64,000 bases of DNA from Macrothele yani (lineage: Eukaryota > Arthropoda > Arachnida > Araneae > Macrothelidae): positions 134,189,240 through 134,253,239 of the forward strand of contig CM077013.1 of assembly GCA_039090855.1 (NCBI GenBank). The letters are read 5' to 3'. A program made the translations under genes and the position numbers. Position 1 is the first letter of the stretch. Each line of letters starts with the position of its first letter. Shown here piece by piece: positions 31,181 through 41,842 of the stretch. The notes below the pieces were generated by a model. The model had not been told where the DNA came from. It did not search any database and saw nothing but the letters and a program-made list of their open reading frames with translations.

Positions 31181-32299
31181 ATCACTTCAGAAAACTTATA
31201 TAATAGGCTGCATCTGTCCCTAACGCTCTGACGTCATTCAGTACTTGCAGCGCTATCTGCTTTTATCCGGTGGCCAAAATCGGAACTAAACTCACCGCTA
31301 TCGCATGATACGTAAAATCAAGGTGAAATACCAGAAAATAAAGTTAGCAGGATACAAGATTTCATCTGTGGCAACACGCACGAGCTCGAACAAGTGTCTG
31401 AGACGTTTGTTCTGTTACGTAGTCTTATGTCGTGTTTTATCTCATTTTCTTCGCATTACAGAGTAATTTTATAAAAAGGGATAAAATCGCACAGTAATTT
31501 CATAAAAAGGAATCAGTGGAATATTGAATGGGAATATTACGAAAATTTTGTTGTTGGTGACCTATCTGATAGACTGCCTATTAATAATTCAATCATTATT
31601 ATACCTATTTAAGGTATATGCATTTTACGATTCGTGTTATAAAAATTTCAGTGACAGCTTTTTCCCACGTGCTTTGCACGGGCAATGAGCTAGTAACTTC
31701 AGAAAATAAAAACGTCCCGCATCTGTCAGGATGTCCGCGTATACGAATGCTTTCAACTCTCCCTTCAACTTTCAGCACATACGGACGGATTCCTTTGTGT
31801 AATCGAAGAACGCAAATGCGTATTGTGAAACAAAGGCAAATATTTTGACCTGATTCGTGCATATTGAATGAAGGATGAGGATCTACGAAAAAAAACCAAA
31901 AAACACAAGGAAACCAAAGAAAAATCAGATTTAAAAACGCCTGAACATACATCAGACCGACGAATGGAAAAAGAAAAATCAGAACTTTTTAACTGGTGGA
32001 AAATCAAAGCGCGTTGCAAGGATGCGGACTACTTTCGTTTGCCCTTTGCTGACTCTGCAATAGCACAGCATCACCTGCTTAATTTTTCTTTCTGCTTATA
32101 TCTTTCTTACCCCATTTCCTTATTTGTCGGTTTTATTTCTTTTCTTCCCCTTTGATGACAATAATTTTATTTAACTTTCAGCCTGAGGATCATGAGTGCA
32201 CGATATCAAAGCTTTAACTATTTTAGATAAATGGTGCACCTTTGTGAATATGAATACTTTTGAACACCATGCATCAACTCTTACAAGTTTTCCAACTTC
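31181..32299. other. Unassigned sequence
   Basis: No gene recognised. A lysine-rich open frame at 31868-32155 has no domain that I know and looks like chance in A-rich DNA. A ~35-bp word (taatttNataaaaagg) is duplicated near 31462-31515. Confidence 0.4.
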
Positions 32300-33060
32300 C
32301 TCACTTCCCCTTTCGGAAATTTCCCCCTCCTTACGAAGCTAAATGCAAACACTTTGGGGGGGGGGGGACAACATTTAGCAACAACGCAAGAGAGTGAGAA
32401 CATCGCGGAGAATAAAAAAAGGCCATTACAGAAGAAATCTCTGCTCCGTCCGACTTCCGTTTTAGAAATTTTCCCTGAATTTTCAAGCTGAAATGCATAT
32501 ATTTATGGCGAAAAATGGCTATTTAACATGAAAATGTTGTTGTGCTTATGCCAAGTATAGTAACAACCATACTTGGCATAAGGACATCACGAAAAAGAAA
32601 AACAATTACAGTAAAAAATCTTCACTACGTCGACCTTCCGTTTTTGAAAGTTTTGTAAAGATGGAATTCCGTCCTACGACGCGAACGCCTCCTACCCGTC
32701 ACCACCAACCCTCCAAAAATTTCTGTTCAGCTGTTCATCGATCTCGTAAAGAACCAAAATGATAACGAAAAAGACGGAATTGCTCGAATTCGCGGATCTC
32801 ATACCGGAAGATTACAGGGAAAATTTTCGCACCGTTTAACTTCCGTTTTCGTAAATTGTTGCCTACAGTTTCAAGCTGAAATACAAACATGAATGCAATA
32901 AAATGATATTTAACAACAATACTGGACAGAGGCAACATTGCGAGAAATAAATTACGTGAAAGTTTTTTCACTCCGTCTAACTTTCATTTTCGAAAGTTTT
33001 GAAACACGAAATACCGTTCCCAGAAGGAATCTCCCCCCCCAATTCAGTTTTGCATCGGTC
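32300..33060. repeat. Degenerate tandem repeat, 140-205 bp units
   Basis: Four diverged copies of a unit starting at about 32424, 32606, 32811 and 32950, sharing attacag.aaa.tttcac.ccgt, acttccgttttcgaaa, gtttcaagctgaaatgcaaa and aaaatg..atttaac. Spacing is irregular because of indels. A perfect 14-bp hairpin (cttatgccaagtat and its complement) lies at 32546-32583. Confidence 0.6.
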
Positions 33061-33853
33061 TCGAGATTGATACAAATGATAGAAAACAAGCGGAATTCAG
33101 CAAATCCGCGGAAGAATCTCATGCACGCTGAAAACGTTGATAAGTATAAATTACAAAAGGACATGTGCGAACGCATGTGTGTTAAGCTCGAGTTGTGAGC
33201 GAAGATCGCTGAAAATGGAAATCTCTGATAAATCAGCAGTAATTAAAATTTGGAAGAATTTCTTTGGGCAGCCGATTTCCGAATGGCAGAAAAAAGTTGA
33301 AAAATATTTGGGCTACTACCTAAAAACATGTATGTGCTTGCATTGTTCACAGTGAAACTATCGTATTTTCGCCCAAGCATTTCTGATTTATAGCAGGCAT
33401 AAAATTTCTAAATGGAGGAGAGTAATGAATGCGGAAGTACTTAGTTTTGTCAAATCAGAATATGAATAATTGTCGATCGGGACAACCTCCATTTCGTAGT
33501 GCTCTAACAGCTTTCCCTAATGTGGAAAGCTTCAGCACAAATTATCCTAAATGTAGTTTGACGTAAACATGACGCACGTTCCATAGCAACCGGCTTCTCC
33601 ATCTTTTCGTGTAAATCTAAAATATCTAATTTCACTTCCAAAGCGAGAGCTTTTCTGCTCCTCTGAAAATAGCCACATTACTGCCAGTGTTTAATAACCT
33701 CTCAACCTCACAATCAGAAAGTATCACAGAACTAAACCTTTTTCACTCAAACAACTGAGTGAATGTCACATAACCCACTTGGTAAAAACATTCATTCCTC
33801 TATATCAAAACTCAGTGCATCTTTATTTAATAACATTTCTTTTCCTAAAAAAA
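33061..33853. other. Unassigned sequence
   Basis: Small open frames without known domains; no repeat structure seen. Confidence 0.35.
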
Positions 33854-34978
33854 TATTGCGTTGATGCACAAGTTCATGCCGTTTTATTTCACGAGTGTTT
33901 CCCACGTAAGTTGTGGCGGTGCAGATGGAAAATTGTATATAAAAATGTAGCCAGTAATACCGTATATCTAAATCATAGTGCGTTGTGTGATTGTGGAAAA
34001 TATTTTTTTGGTATGGAGTGTCAAGTAGAGAGGGATAAATATTTCCGAAATCTGCTCCTCTACGAGTTTAACAAGGGGACCACAGCCGCCGAGGCCACTC
34101 GAAAAATTTGTGCTGTGTATGGGGACGATGCTATTGCTCCAAGGACAGCCTGACATGGTTTGACCGGCTCCAAAGTGGTAATTTTGACCTCAACGACTCT
34201 CCACTGTCAGGTCGTCCACCTCACTTTGATGAGGATCATTTGAACTACAGGTGGGTACAAAATCGCGTCACGGTTACTTTGTATCGTTACTAAAATGTCG
34301 CTGTCACGGTTTGTGATCAGCGGCAAAAATCACCGTTCCAAAATCACGAGAACACTTTGGTTCCTGAATTGTTCCAAATTCACGCTGCTTTCGGGGAACG
34401 ACAGGTACGTTGCAAATCAAGCTACTTTCGTTACCCGCTCCAAAATCACTGGATATTAAATATAGGTATTTCTAAGCTTTTTTACTCAGTAATCTCACTT
34501 TTAAATCAAGCTACTTTTATTAACCACTCCAAAAACAATGATATTAAATATAGATATTTCTTAGCCTCAGTAATCTCACTTTTAAAGCTATTTATCTGAC
34601 GGTGTTTTTTTTTTTTTTTTTTTTAAGTTACATTTATATATGCTCTTTCGCACCCAAATCACCGTTCAATGAGGTTCTAGAGCACCAAGATATTTATTTT
34701 ACGGCTCAAGCACAAAATTTCAGAAAAATGCAATTATTGGCAAAAAATATACCCGAATAAAAATATTTTTTGTGTTTAAGTATGTCTACAGACCAAATAC
34801 ATGAATTATAAATAATAATTCATTTACCTTCCTCTTGAAAATTTTTCATATACGAGATGATCAGGTCTTCGGGAGTTAAAAGATTTCATATTTAATGTTC
34901 CTACGTTACTTACCAATGAAAAGTAACTAAAATACCTATGAAAACTACCTAAAATGCCTATGAAAAGTAACTAAGAAT

Positions 34979-36255
34979 CATCATCATCATCATCATCATT
35001 GTCAACCATTATCAATCCACTGTTGGATGAAGGTCTCCCCAAGTTTCCTCCACAACGTTCTGTCTTGTGCCAGTCTCCTCCATGTCACTCCCGCATACTT
35101 TCAAATTTCATCCACCCATCTCCCATGTGGTCTTCTTCTGGGTCTTTTCCTGTCCCTTGTAATTCAATCTAAACTTTCGGCTGTCCATCGATGGTCTGTC
35201 CTTCTGGCAGTATGTCCAGCCCATTGCCATTTCAGGGATTTAACTCTGATAATGATGTCTTCCACTCTTGTCATTTTTTCGGATCCACGAGTTCCTCTTC
35301 TTATCTCTCCTGGTTACACCAAGCATGCACCTGTCGATGCTTCTTTGAGTTGTCTGCAACCTTTGTATGTTTCTTTTAGTTAAGGTCCACGTCTCTGCAC
35401 CATACGTAAACACGGGAAGGATGCATTGATCAAACACTTTTCTTTTGAGACATAATGGCATATTGCTCTTGAAAATTATGCTGTTTCTTCCACAAGCTCT
35501 CCAGGCAAGTTTTGTACGCCGATTAATTTCTTCATCAATGTGACCCTCACTTGATATCCTCACTTGATAATTGGGGTCTTTGGTGCCACACACTCTCACC
35601 GAGGATCGCAGTTCTTTCACACCATTTGAAGGTAACACTGGACATGGCTCAACCGAGAGAACAAGCTGGATTCAGGAGTGGCTACAGCACAATAGATCAT
35701 ATCCATGTGCTGAGAGAACTAATTGAAAGAGCGAGGGAATATGAACTTCCATTGTGCATGGCTTTTATCGATTATGAAAAAGCCTTTGATTCGGTGAAAC
35801 CATCAGCAGTTACAATGGCTCTGAAAACCTGCGGTATTGAAGATGCATACATTAATATTATTAATAACATCTATGAAAATGCAAGTGCAAAGATTAGGCT
35901 GTTTGAAAATACAACACACATAAAAATTGGAAAATGAGTGAGACAAGGTGACACCATATCTCCGAAGCTCTTTAATGCCACATTGGAGGGTGTTTTTCAG
36001 TCACTGAGCTGGGAAAACAAGGGGATAAAGATTAATGGAGATTATCTAACCCACCTTCGTTTTGCTGATGACGTAGTCATTTTTGCAGCTAGCCCATCAG
36101 AGCTGCAGAGTATGATCCAGGAACTTGCTGACAAGAGTAAAGAAGTGGGATTAAAAATGAACTTTCAGAAGACAAAAGTGATGTACAATGCTTTTACAAG
36201 AAACAAAGATTTATCGATTGATGGAGAAAAGCTGGAGATAACAGACACATACGTT
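34979..36255 (-). mobile_element. RTE-type LINE with 5' inversion (twin priming)
   Basis: Exact 11-bp direct repeats TAACTAAGAAT at 34968-34978 and 36256-36266 bound the insertion. The 3' part (35636 down to 34979) is on the minus strand and ends in a (GAT)n tail; the 5' part (35640-36255) is on the plus strand. The outer end of the plus part (ITDTYV) is next to, in the intact protein order, the start of the minus part; the junction near 35640 joins the 5' truncation point to the 3' part. That is the arrangement twin-primed reverse transcription gives. Confidence 0.85.
35240..35638 (-). pseudogene. RTE ORF2 C-terminal part
   Basis: 132 codons containing INRRTKLAWRACGRNS, CLKRKVFDQCILPVFTYGAE, TWTL and RCMLGVTRRDKKRNSWIR, the conserved thumb/C-terminal blocks of RTE reverse transcriptases. 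After a frameshift the minus strand continues WRRLAQDRTLWRKLGETFIQ to the end of the protein near 35010. Enzymatic core residues are in the inverted part. Confidence 0.8.
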
Positions 36256-36258
36256 TAA
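35644..36258 (+). pseudogene. RTE reverse transcriptase core, inverted part
   Basis: Encodes REQAGFRSGYSTIDHIHVLR, MAFIDYEKAFDSVKPSAV (first catalytic Asp), a stop within what should be GVRQGDTISPKLFNATLEGV, then LTHLRFADDVVIFAA (FADD catalytic box) and MNFQKTKVMYNA. One TGA at 35935-35937 splits it into two open frames (35551-35937 and 35938-36258). Nearly the same sequence occurs at 63331-63765. It would copy its own RNA at a nicked target, but lacks the N-terminal endonuclease. Confidence 0.85.
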
Positions 36259-36612
36259 CTAAGAATACAATTGCTTAATTAGTCTGTCAGTGGAAATCTC
36301 GGAAATAGCACGAACACGAATCCTCTTGAGAACTCAGAACGAGAACTACAAAGCGAAGTGCCGAGTAACGATTAATGAAACGTTCCTGTGGATTGTAATT
36401 TCGCCACGTGACTAATTTGAGCATACAGGTGTTCGTTCTAGTCACAAACAGTGACTTTGTCACGGTTACTTTTTTGGAACGTCACGGTTGGAACGTTACC
36501 GAAAAGTCACTGTTAAGCCCATCCCTAGTTTGAACAATCGCATCTACTTGGATCCGCGTCAAACCACGCGCGAATTGGCCATTGAGATGGACTGTGATCA
36601 GGCCACAGTGGT

Positions 36613-37585
36613 GTGACCAAGGAGAGGAAGCATAACAAGCAGTTCCTACGCACAGCTATGAAGCCGATGTCCTGAGCGTCAGCCATCTTAGGTTACCCTT
36701 TTGATTGCGTTCACATCGAACTACATATCTAGCTATATCATACTGGTTAGCGATTTTACAGCTCTCTTACCAAGAGAAAAAAATATCCTTTACATTTATG
36801 AATATACTGCGCACCACTGTTTTCTTTTCTCTCAACGGAATGTTAGGTCATATTTTACCGTGCGTACGACAAAAATCGCTTTAAATTACCACACTAAAAT
36901 AATGCCTGAAGCAGTTCACAAACTCTGTAATTAAAAATAATATACGCTGAGTTATTTCATGTGATCTGGTGAATATTCTAGAAAACCCAAATGTAATGAA
37001 ATATTACCTTAAAACCGATGATTCGTGCTAAACGTGATAATTTACAAAACTGTTACGAAGAGTATACGAAATATGCAAAGTTGAAAGACTTTTATAGCGC
37101 ACAATAAAATCCGATTATTAGCGTTCATAGGCCGATTACTATACACCAATAACAAACGAGATAATTTACGAAATTTTAAAAGCAACAGCAGATTTGATTT
37201 TACGCTTAAAACGACTGACTTTTACAAAATGTTAATAGAACGTTTTCAGAAATGTAGTTTTTGACCGGGAGTTACTGAAAACAGGACAACTTTCTAGTTC
37301 ATAATAAAAATTTTAACTATTTCATCATACATTTTTAAATTTCGAAACAGAATATTAGATGTATAAGACACATACACCTGTGGAACGTGATACCATCAGG
37401 CAGTTTTTCATATGTCTTATTGGTGCAGCCTACGGCTACGTACGCTGGCATTTCTAAGAAGTTCCTTTCAGCAAAAATAACACAAACCAAATTCAAATCA
37501 GGACCGCCCCCTCCACGCTAAACTGGAACTACGCTAACGTTCACTCTTAGAACTTGCCCAAATAAGCAACTGAAGCAAGATGGCG
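36613..37585. other. Unidentified insert within the mariner
   Basis: About 970 bp of AT-rich DNA separates mariner blocks that should be about 20 residues apart. I did not find clear terminal repeats or a target duplication, so the nature and exact limits of the insert are open. Chance open frames only. Confidence 0.4.
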
Positions 37586-38377
37586 GCCAATCAATTCAGG
37601 CAGAAATTGGGGTTTTAGGGGCCTCACACTCGCACCGAGGACAGCAAGAATCAGCGTTTTGCCATATGCAGTTCCTTGCTTGCTCGCTATCGCGAATGTT
37701 CTCAGCAACACAAAGCCTTTCTGTCACATATTGTTACTAGAGATGAAAAGTGGTGCCTGTAAGTGAATTTCAGGCACCAGAGGGAATGGTTAAACCCAAA
37801 CAAGACGCCTACACCGCGTCCAAAACATGATCTTCATCCTGCGAAGATTATGTTGTGTGTCTGGTGGGACATGGAAGGCATTCACTGGTAAATGTTGCTG
37901 AGGAATCGGACCATCAAAAGCTGCACTCTATTGTGAGCGACTGCGCCATGTAGAGGGAGCAGTTCAGCAGAAACGGCCGCATCGGCGCCATGGTGTCCTT
38001 CTCCAACATGAAAACACACGCCCTCACAGTGCAAACGTGATCAAAATGGCCATTCAGGACATGAAATGGGAGATCCTTTTACATCCGGCCTATTTCCCAG
38101 ATGTCGCCCTTTCAGACTGTTCCGATCTGTGTCGAATTCGCTCCGAGGCAGAACGTTCAACAATGATGTTGATCTCCAGAATTTCCTTGATGACTTCTTT
38201 GCAGAAACACCTGCACGTTTTTTCAAGAATGGCATTACAGACCTATCCAGACGTTGGGACACCATCGTAAAGAGAGGGGGATGCATAATTGATTGATTCC
38301 GCTTTCCCTTCAGATGTAATACATTCCTTTAGTGAGGCGAAAAAAAAAGCGGCATAAATTTATGCATCGACCCAATA

Positions 38378-38736
38378 CAACCTTCTGCTTTTTTTAACCT
38401 ACGTGAAATAAATTACCGTTTTACAGCTTTAACAGCAAAACAAGAAAGATGGCACCGAATTTTCGGTTGTTATAAGCACGTCTTTTGAATCGTTCTCGAT
38501 GCGAACCAAATTTTTCAAGATTATTCATAGTCAATAGAGAAGGTTAAGAAAAAAAAAATTCTACAATTGATAAAACATCCAGAAATAGAAATAGCTATTT
38601 ACTCCCTCCACCTGCTAAAGCGTATGTTACCAAAATTAAATGGCGCACAAAAAGTTCCTCATAGCAGAAGGAAGATACCGAAAAAAAAATTCCATGTTGA
38701 ACAGTTAAAAGAATGAAGTATGATATAACAATTTCT
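38378..38736. other. Unassigned sequence before the satellite
   Basis: No recognised element between the mariner end and the 33-bp satellite. Confidence 0.35.
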
Positions 38737-39975
38737 GACGTACGAAATGACGATTTGCAGCACTTTTCTGACGTGCGAAGTGACGATTTGCAGCAATTTT
38801 CATGACTTATGAAGTGATGATTCCCGGTACTTTTCTTGACGTACGAAGTGATGACTTGCAGCACGTTTTCTGGCTTACGAAGTGACTATTTGCAACACTT
38901 TTTCTGACGTGCGAAGTGACGATTTGCAGTACTTTTCCTGACATACGAAGTGACGATTTGCATACTATTCCTGACGTACGAAGTATCGATTCCCAGTACT
39001 TTTCCTGACATACGAAGTGACGATTTACAGTACTTTTCCGGACATACGAAGAGACGATTTACAGTACTTTTCCTGACATACGAAGTGACGATTTACAGTA
39101 CTTTTCCTGACGATTTGCATACTTTTCCTGACGTACGAAGTATTGATTCACAGTACTTTTCCTGACATACGAAGAGACTATTTGCATACTTTTCCTGACG
39201 TACGAAGTGACGATTTGCATACTTTTCCTGACGTACGAAGTGACGATTTGCATACTTTTCCTGACGTACGAAGTGACGATTTGCATACCTTTCCAGACGT
39301 ACGAAGTATCGATTCACAGTACTTTTCCTGACATACGAAGAGACTATTTCCATACTTTTCCTGACGTACGAAGTGACGATTTGCATACTTTTCCTGACGT
39401 ACGAAGTATCGATTCACAATACGTTTCCTGACATACGAAGTGACGATTTGCATACTTTTCCTGACATACGAAGTATCGATTCACGTACTTTTCCTGACGT
39501 ACGAAGTGACGATTTGCATACCTTTCCGGACGTACGAAGTATCGATTCACAGTACTTTTCCTGACATACGAAGTGACGATTTGCATACTTTTCCTGACAT
39601 ACGAAGTATCGATTCACAGTACTTTTCCTGACATACGAAGAGACTATTTGCATACTTTTCCTGACGTACGAAGTGACGATTTGCATACTTTTCCTGACGT
39701 ACGAAGTATCGATTCACAGTACTTTTCCTGACATACGAAGTGACGATTTGCATACTTTTCCTGACATACGAAGTATCGATTCACAGTACTTTTCCTGACA
39801 TACGAAGAGACTATTTGCATACTTTTCCTGACGTACGAAGTGACGATTTGCATACTTTTCCTGACGTACGAAGTATCGATTCACAGTACGTTTCCTGACA
39901 TACGAAGTGACGATTTGCATACTTTTCCTGACGTACGAAGTGACGATTTACAGTACTTTTCCTCACGCACGGAGT
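38737..39975. repeat. Satellite, 33-bp monomers, 167-bp higher-order repeat
   Basis: About 37 monomers of the type cttttcctgacgtacgaagt, gacgatttgcata. Variants alternate (gtgacgatttgcata, gtatcgattcacagta, gagactatttgcata). In the right half a five-monomer block repeats exactly: the variant cgtacgaagtatcgattcac recurs at 39531, 39698 and 39865, a 167-bp period. The left edge (38737-38990) is more irregular. Open frames here are a by-product of the monomer length being near 33. Confidence 0.9.
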
Positions 39976-40584
39976 GAACCATCGCGGTCTCGATCCCCAC
40001 TTCTTGCCCGAGGTGGGGATCGAGATCGCGATAGTTTGCACGGTAATGAGGAGCGCTGCTGAAGAAGCTAGAAAAACACGTACCACCAGATCGCGTTGAA
40101 GGTAGGAATGAGTACCGTTCGACTGGAATCGCAAGTAGATTAAATGTTTCTCGTTGCGTGTTAATAGTCTTTTTTATTTTATGTAGGAGCTTATTTTTCT
40201 CAATAGGCTTATAAAAATTTTATTTTTCTTGTAGGGAGACATCACATTTTTTCTTCAGCATGAGTTTTTAAAGTAGCAATGCCCAGGAACTTGAGATTTT
40301 ACCAGACTGACACCGACTTGATAAGAATTTTTACATATAGCCCTTGCTATCAGATTCAGGAAAATAATAACTGCAATTTCCTCTCACATTAGTGAGAAGA
40401 GGTCACCGAAATAAAACAAAGAAAACCGCTCAGAAAAGGCGTGACCAACAAAATTCGAAAGTCAAGAAAAAATTAAAATTATCACATTTTAATCTTAAAC
40501 AGATAGTTATCTAATCAAATATATAGTATTAAAATTTGAATGTAAAGCAGAGAGTGCAAAAAAACAAACAAACGTGTGTTTGAA
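39976..40584. other. Hairpin next to satellite, then unassigned
   Basis: At about 39982-40032 cgcggtctcgatccccac and its near-perfect complement flank a 12-base loop. The remainder shows nothing recognised. Confidence 0.45.
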
Positions 40585-41012
40585 TACGGTAAGTTAAATA
40601 AAAATAACAAATATTTTTATTAAACTTACCGTATATAATATTCTTAATGGTAAGTTTAATAATATTTTTATTATTGAAATGGTAAGTTTAATAATATGAT
40701 AAGTTTAATATATATTATTAAACTTATGGTATTAAACTCTTAATGGTAAGTTTAATAATATTAGTAGACTCTTAATGGTAAGTTTAATAATATTATTAGA
40801 CTCTTAATGGTAAGTTTAATAATATTAGTAGACTCTTAATGGTAAGTTTAATAATATTATTAGACTCTTAATGGTAAGTTTAATAATATTAGTAGACTCT
40901 TAATGGTAAGTTTAATCATATTATTAGACTCTTAATGGTAAGTTTAATCATATTATTTGACTCTTAATGGTAAGTTTAATAATATTTTTATTAAACTTAC
41001 CATTAAGAGTCG
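40585..41012. repeat. AT-rich satellite, 32-bp monomers with inverted ends
   Basis: Monomer ctcttaatggtaagtttaat, aatattagtaga is repeated about eight times from 40737; ttagtaga and ttattaga variants alternate, giving a 64-bp dimer. Inverted monomers (attaaacttaccgt near 40620 and taaacttaccattaagagt near 40993) flank it, so the array can fold back. Confidence 0.8.
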
Positions 41013-41834
41013 GCATTAAATATCCTTACTAACATCCCATTAGGTATTTTCAGAATCAGGATTCATGAATACACAAATGTCGAAAAGGTGTAACATTTCC
41101 CTAAGCAGTTAGCAATCAGTTTTCCACAGCCATTTTCATTGTGGAAATATAGCGATTTAAAACTAAATCTTTCTTATTCTTTGCAGTACCAATCTTAACA
41201 CGGACTATTAACAGAAATACTTTTTCAACACTATTATATCATGAATTTTGCTGATCTTAATAGCAAGACGAAACTTCGTTTTGTTTTTCTCTTAATGGTA
41301 AGATTATTCACAGAAAGAGCCTTTGTTGCTATGGCAAAGATGTTTTCGTTTTAGTGTGTGTGTGTGTTGATTAAACCTCGTGTTTTTATGCATTACCTTC
41401 GGTATTGGTACTCGTTTTATTTCACCAAATAACCACGTTCTTAAGATGTAATTCACCCCTTTTATTCCCTTGGTTTTTAAGACACTCCTTAACTGAGGGT
41501 CTTTGTCCTTGTCTCGTGCACCGCTTCTCTTCTGACGTCTTTCATCGTTATTTTCTAGAATCAGAAAACAAGCTCAGTGCTGTTTTATTTCTACTTCCAC
41601 GACTTTTCATTTTAACTTTTGCATGAGCATTCTGCTTCCAGAGAAGGCTTTAAATTTCACTTTGTGCAAGAACTCGCTAACAACAACAACGTTTCAGAAA
41701 GAGCGAGCTCCTGTTAGTATCCTCTTCTTTTCTTTTGTCTGAGGTATGGGGTTTAGTTTGTGTGTGTTTCAGTTTTATCTAACACTCAACAATTTTCTGA
41801 TTCAGCCTCTCTCAAAAATTTTATCTACATTTCA
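41013..41834. other. Unassigned sequence
   Basis: Featureless apart from a single half-monomer cttaatggtaag at 41290 and a short (GT)n near 41352. Confidence 0.35.
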
Positions 41835-41842
41835 CTTTTAGC

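Larger units (their letters stand above)
34246..36527. mobile_element. hAT-like non-autonomous insertion within the mariner
   Basis: It interrupts the mariner between DEDHLN and N-RIYLDPRQ. The ends tacaggtgggtacaaaa and (inward from the right) tagggatgggcttaacagtg are followed by subterminal gtcacggttac words on both sides. The 8-bp flanks ATTTGAAC (34238-34245) and GTTTGAAC (36528-36535) differ at one base. It contains a ~90-bp unit repeated twice (34414-34580) and a short repeat of ctatgaaaactacctaaaat type near 34917-34978. An RTE retrotransposon is inserted inside it. Confidence 0.7.
33856..38375 (+). mobile_element. Mariner broken up by nested insertions
   Basis: The inverted ends (gatgcacaagttcatgccg at left, gatgcataaatttatgccg inward from the right) lie near TA at 33854 and 38376. 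The transposase is in three parts. Part one at 34014-34245: MECQVERDKYFRNLLLYEFN, then AAEATRKICAVYGDDAI, FDRLQSGNFDLNDSPLSGRP. Part two at 36536-36612: LDPRQTTRELAIEMDCDQAT. Part three at 37586-38297: FLSHIVTRDEKWCL (first Asp), IMLCVWWDMEGIHW, VLLQHENTRPHS (second position), ILLHPAYFPDVALSDYRLF region (third) and a C terminus ending FFKNGITDLSRRWDTIVKRG. The element proper is about 1.2-1.3 kb, the rest is inserted DNA. Confidence 0.8.

Noticed and set aside
31868..32155. 95-codon lysine-rich open frame as a possible host gene
   Set aside because: No recognisable domain, A-rich start, hydrophobic end from a T-rich stretch; consistent with chance.
33779..34153. 124-codon open frame as one protein
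   Set aside because: Only the part from MECQVERDK onward is mariner transposase; the preceding ~78 codons are untranslated mariner 5' sequence and flank that happen to be open.
38737..39975. CRISPR-like regular array
   Set aside because: The repeats are directly tandem with no unique spacers, monomers differ by type, and the surroundings are eukaryotic transposons. It is a satellite.
39059..40134. Series of 60-107-codon open frames with an 11-residue repeat (MQIVTSYVRKS)
   Set aside because: They arise because the satellite monomer is close to 33 bases and lacks stops in some frames; open frames appear on both strands and all shift at indels.
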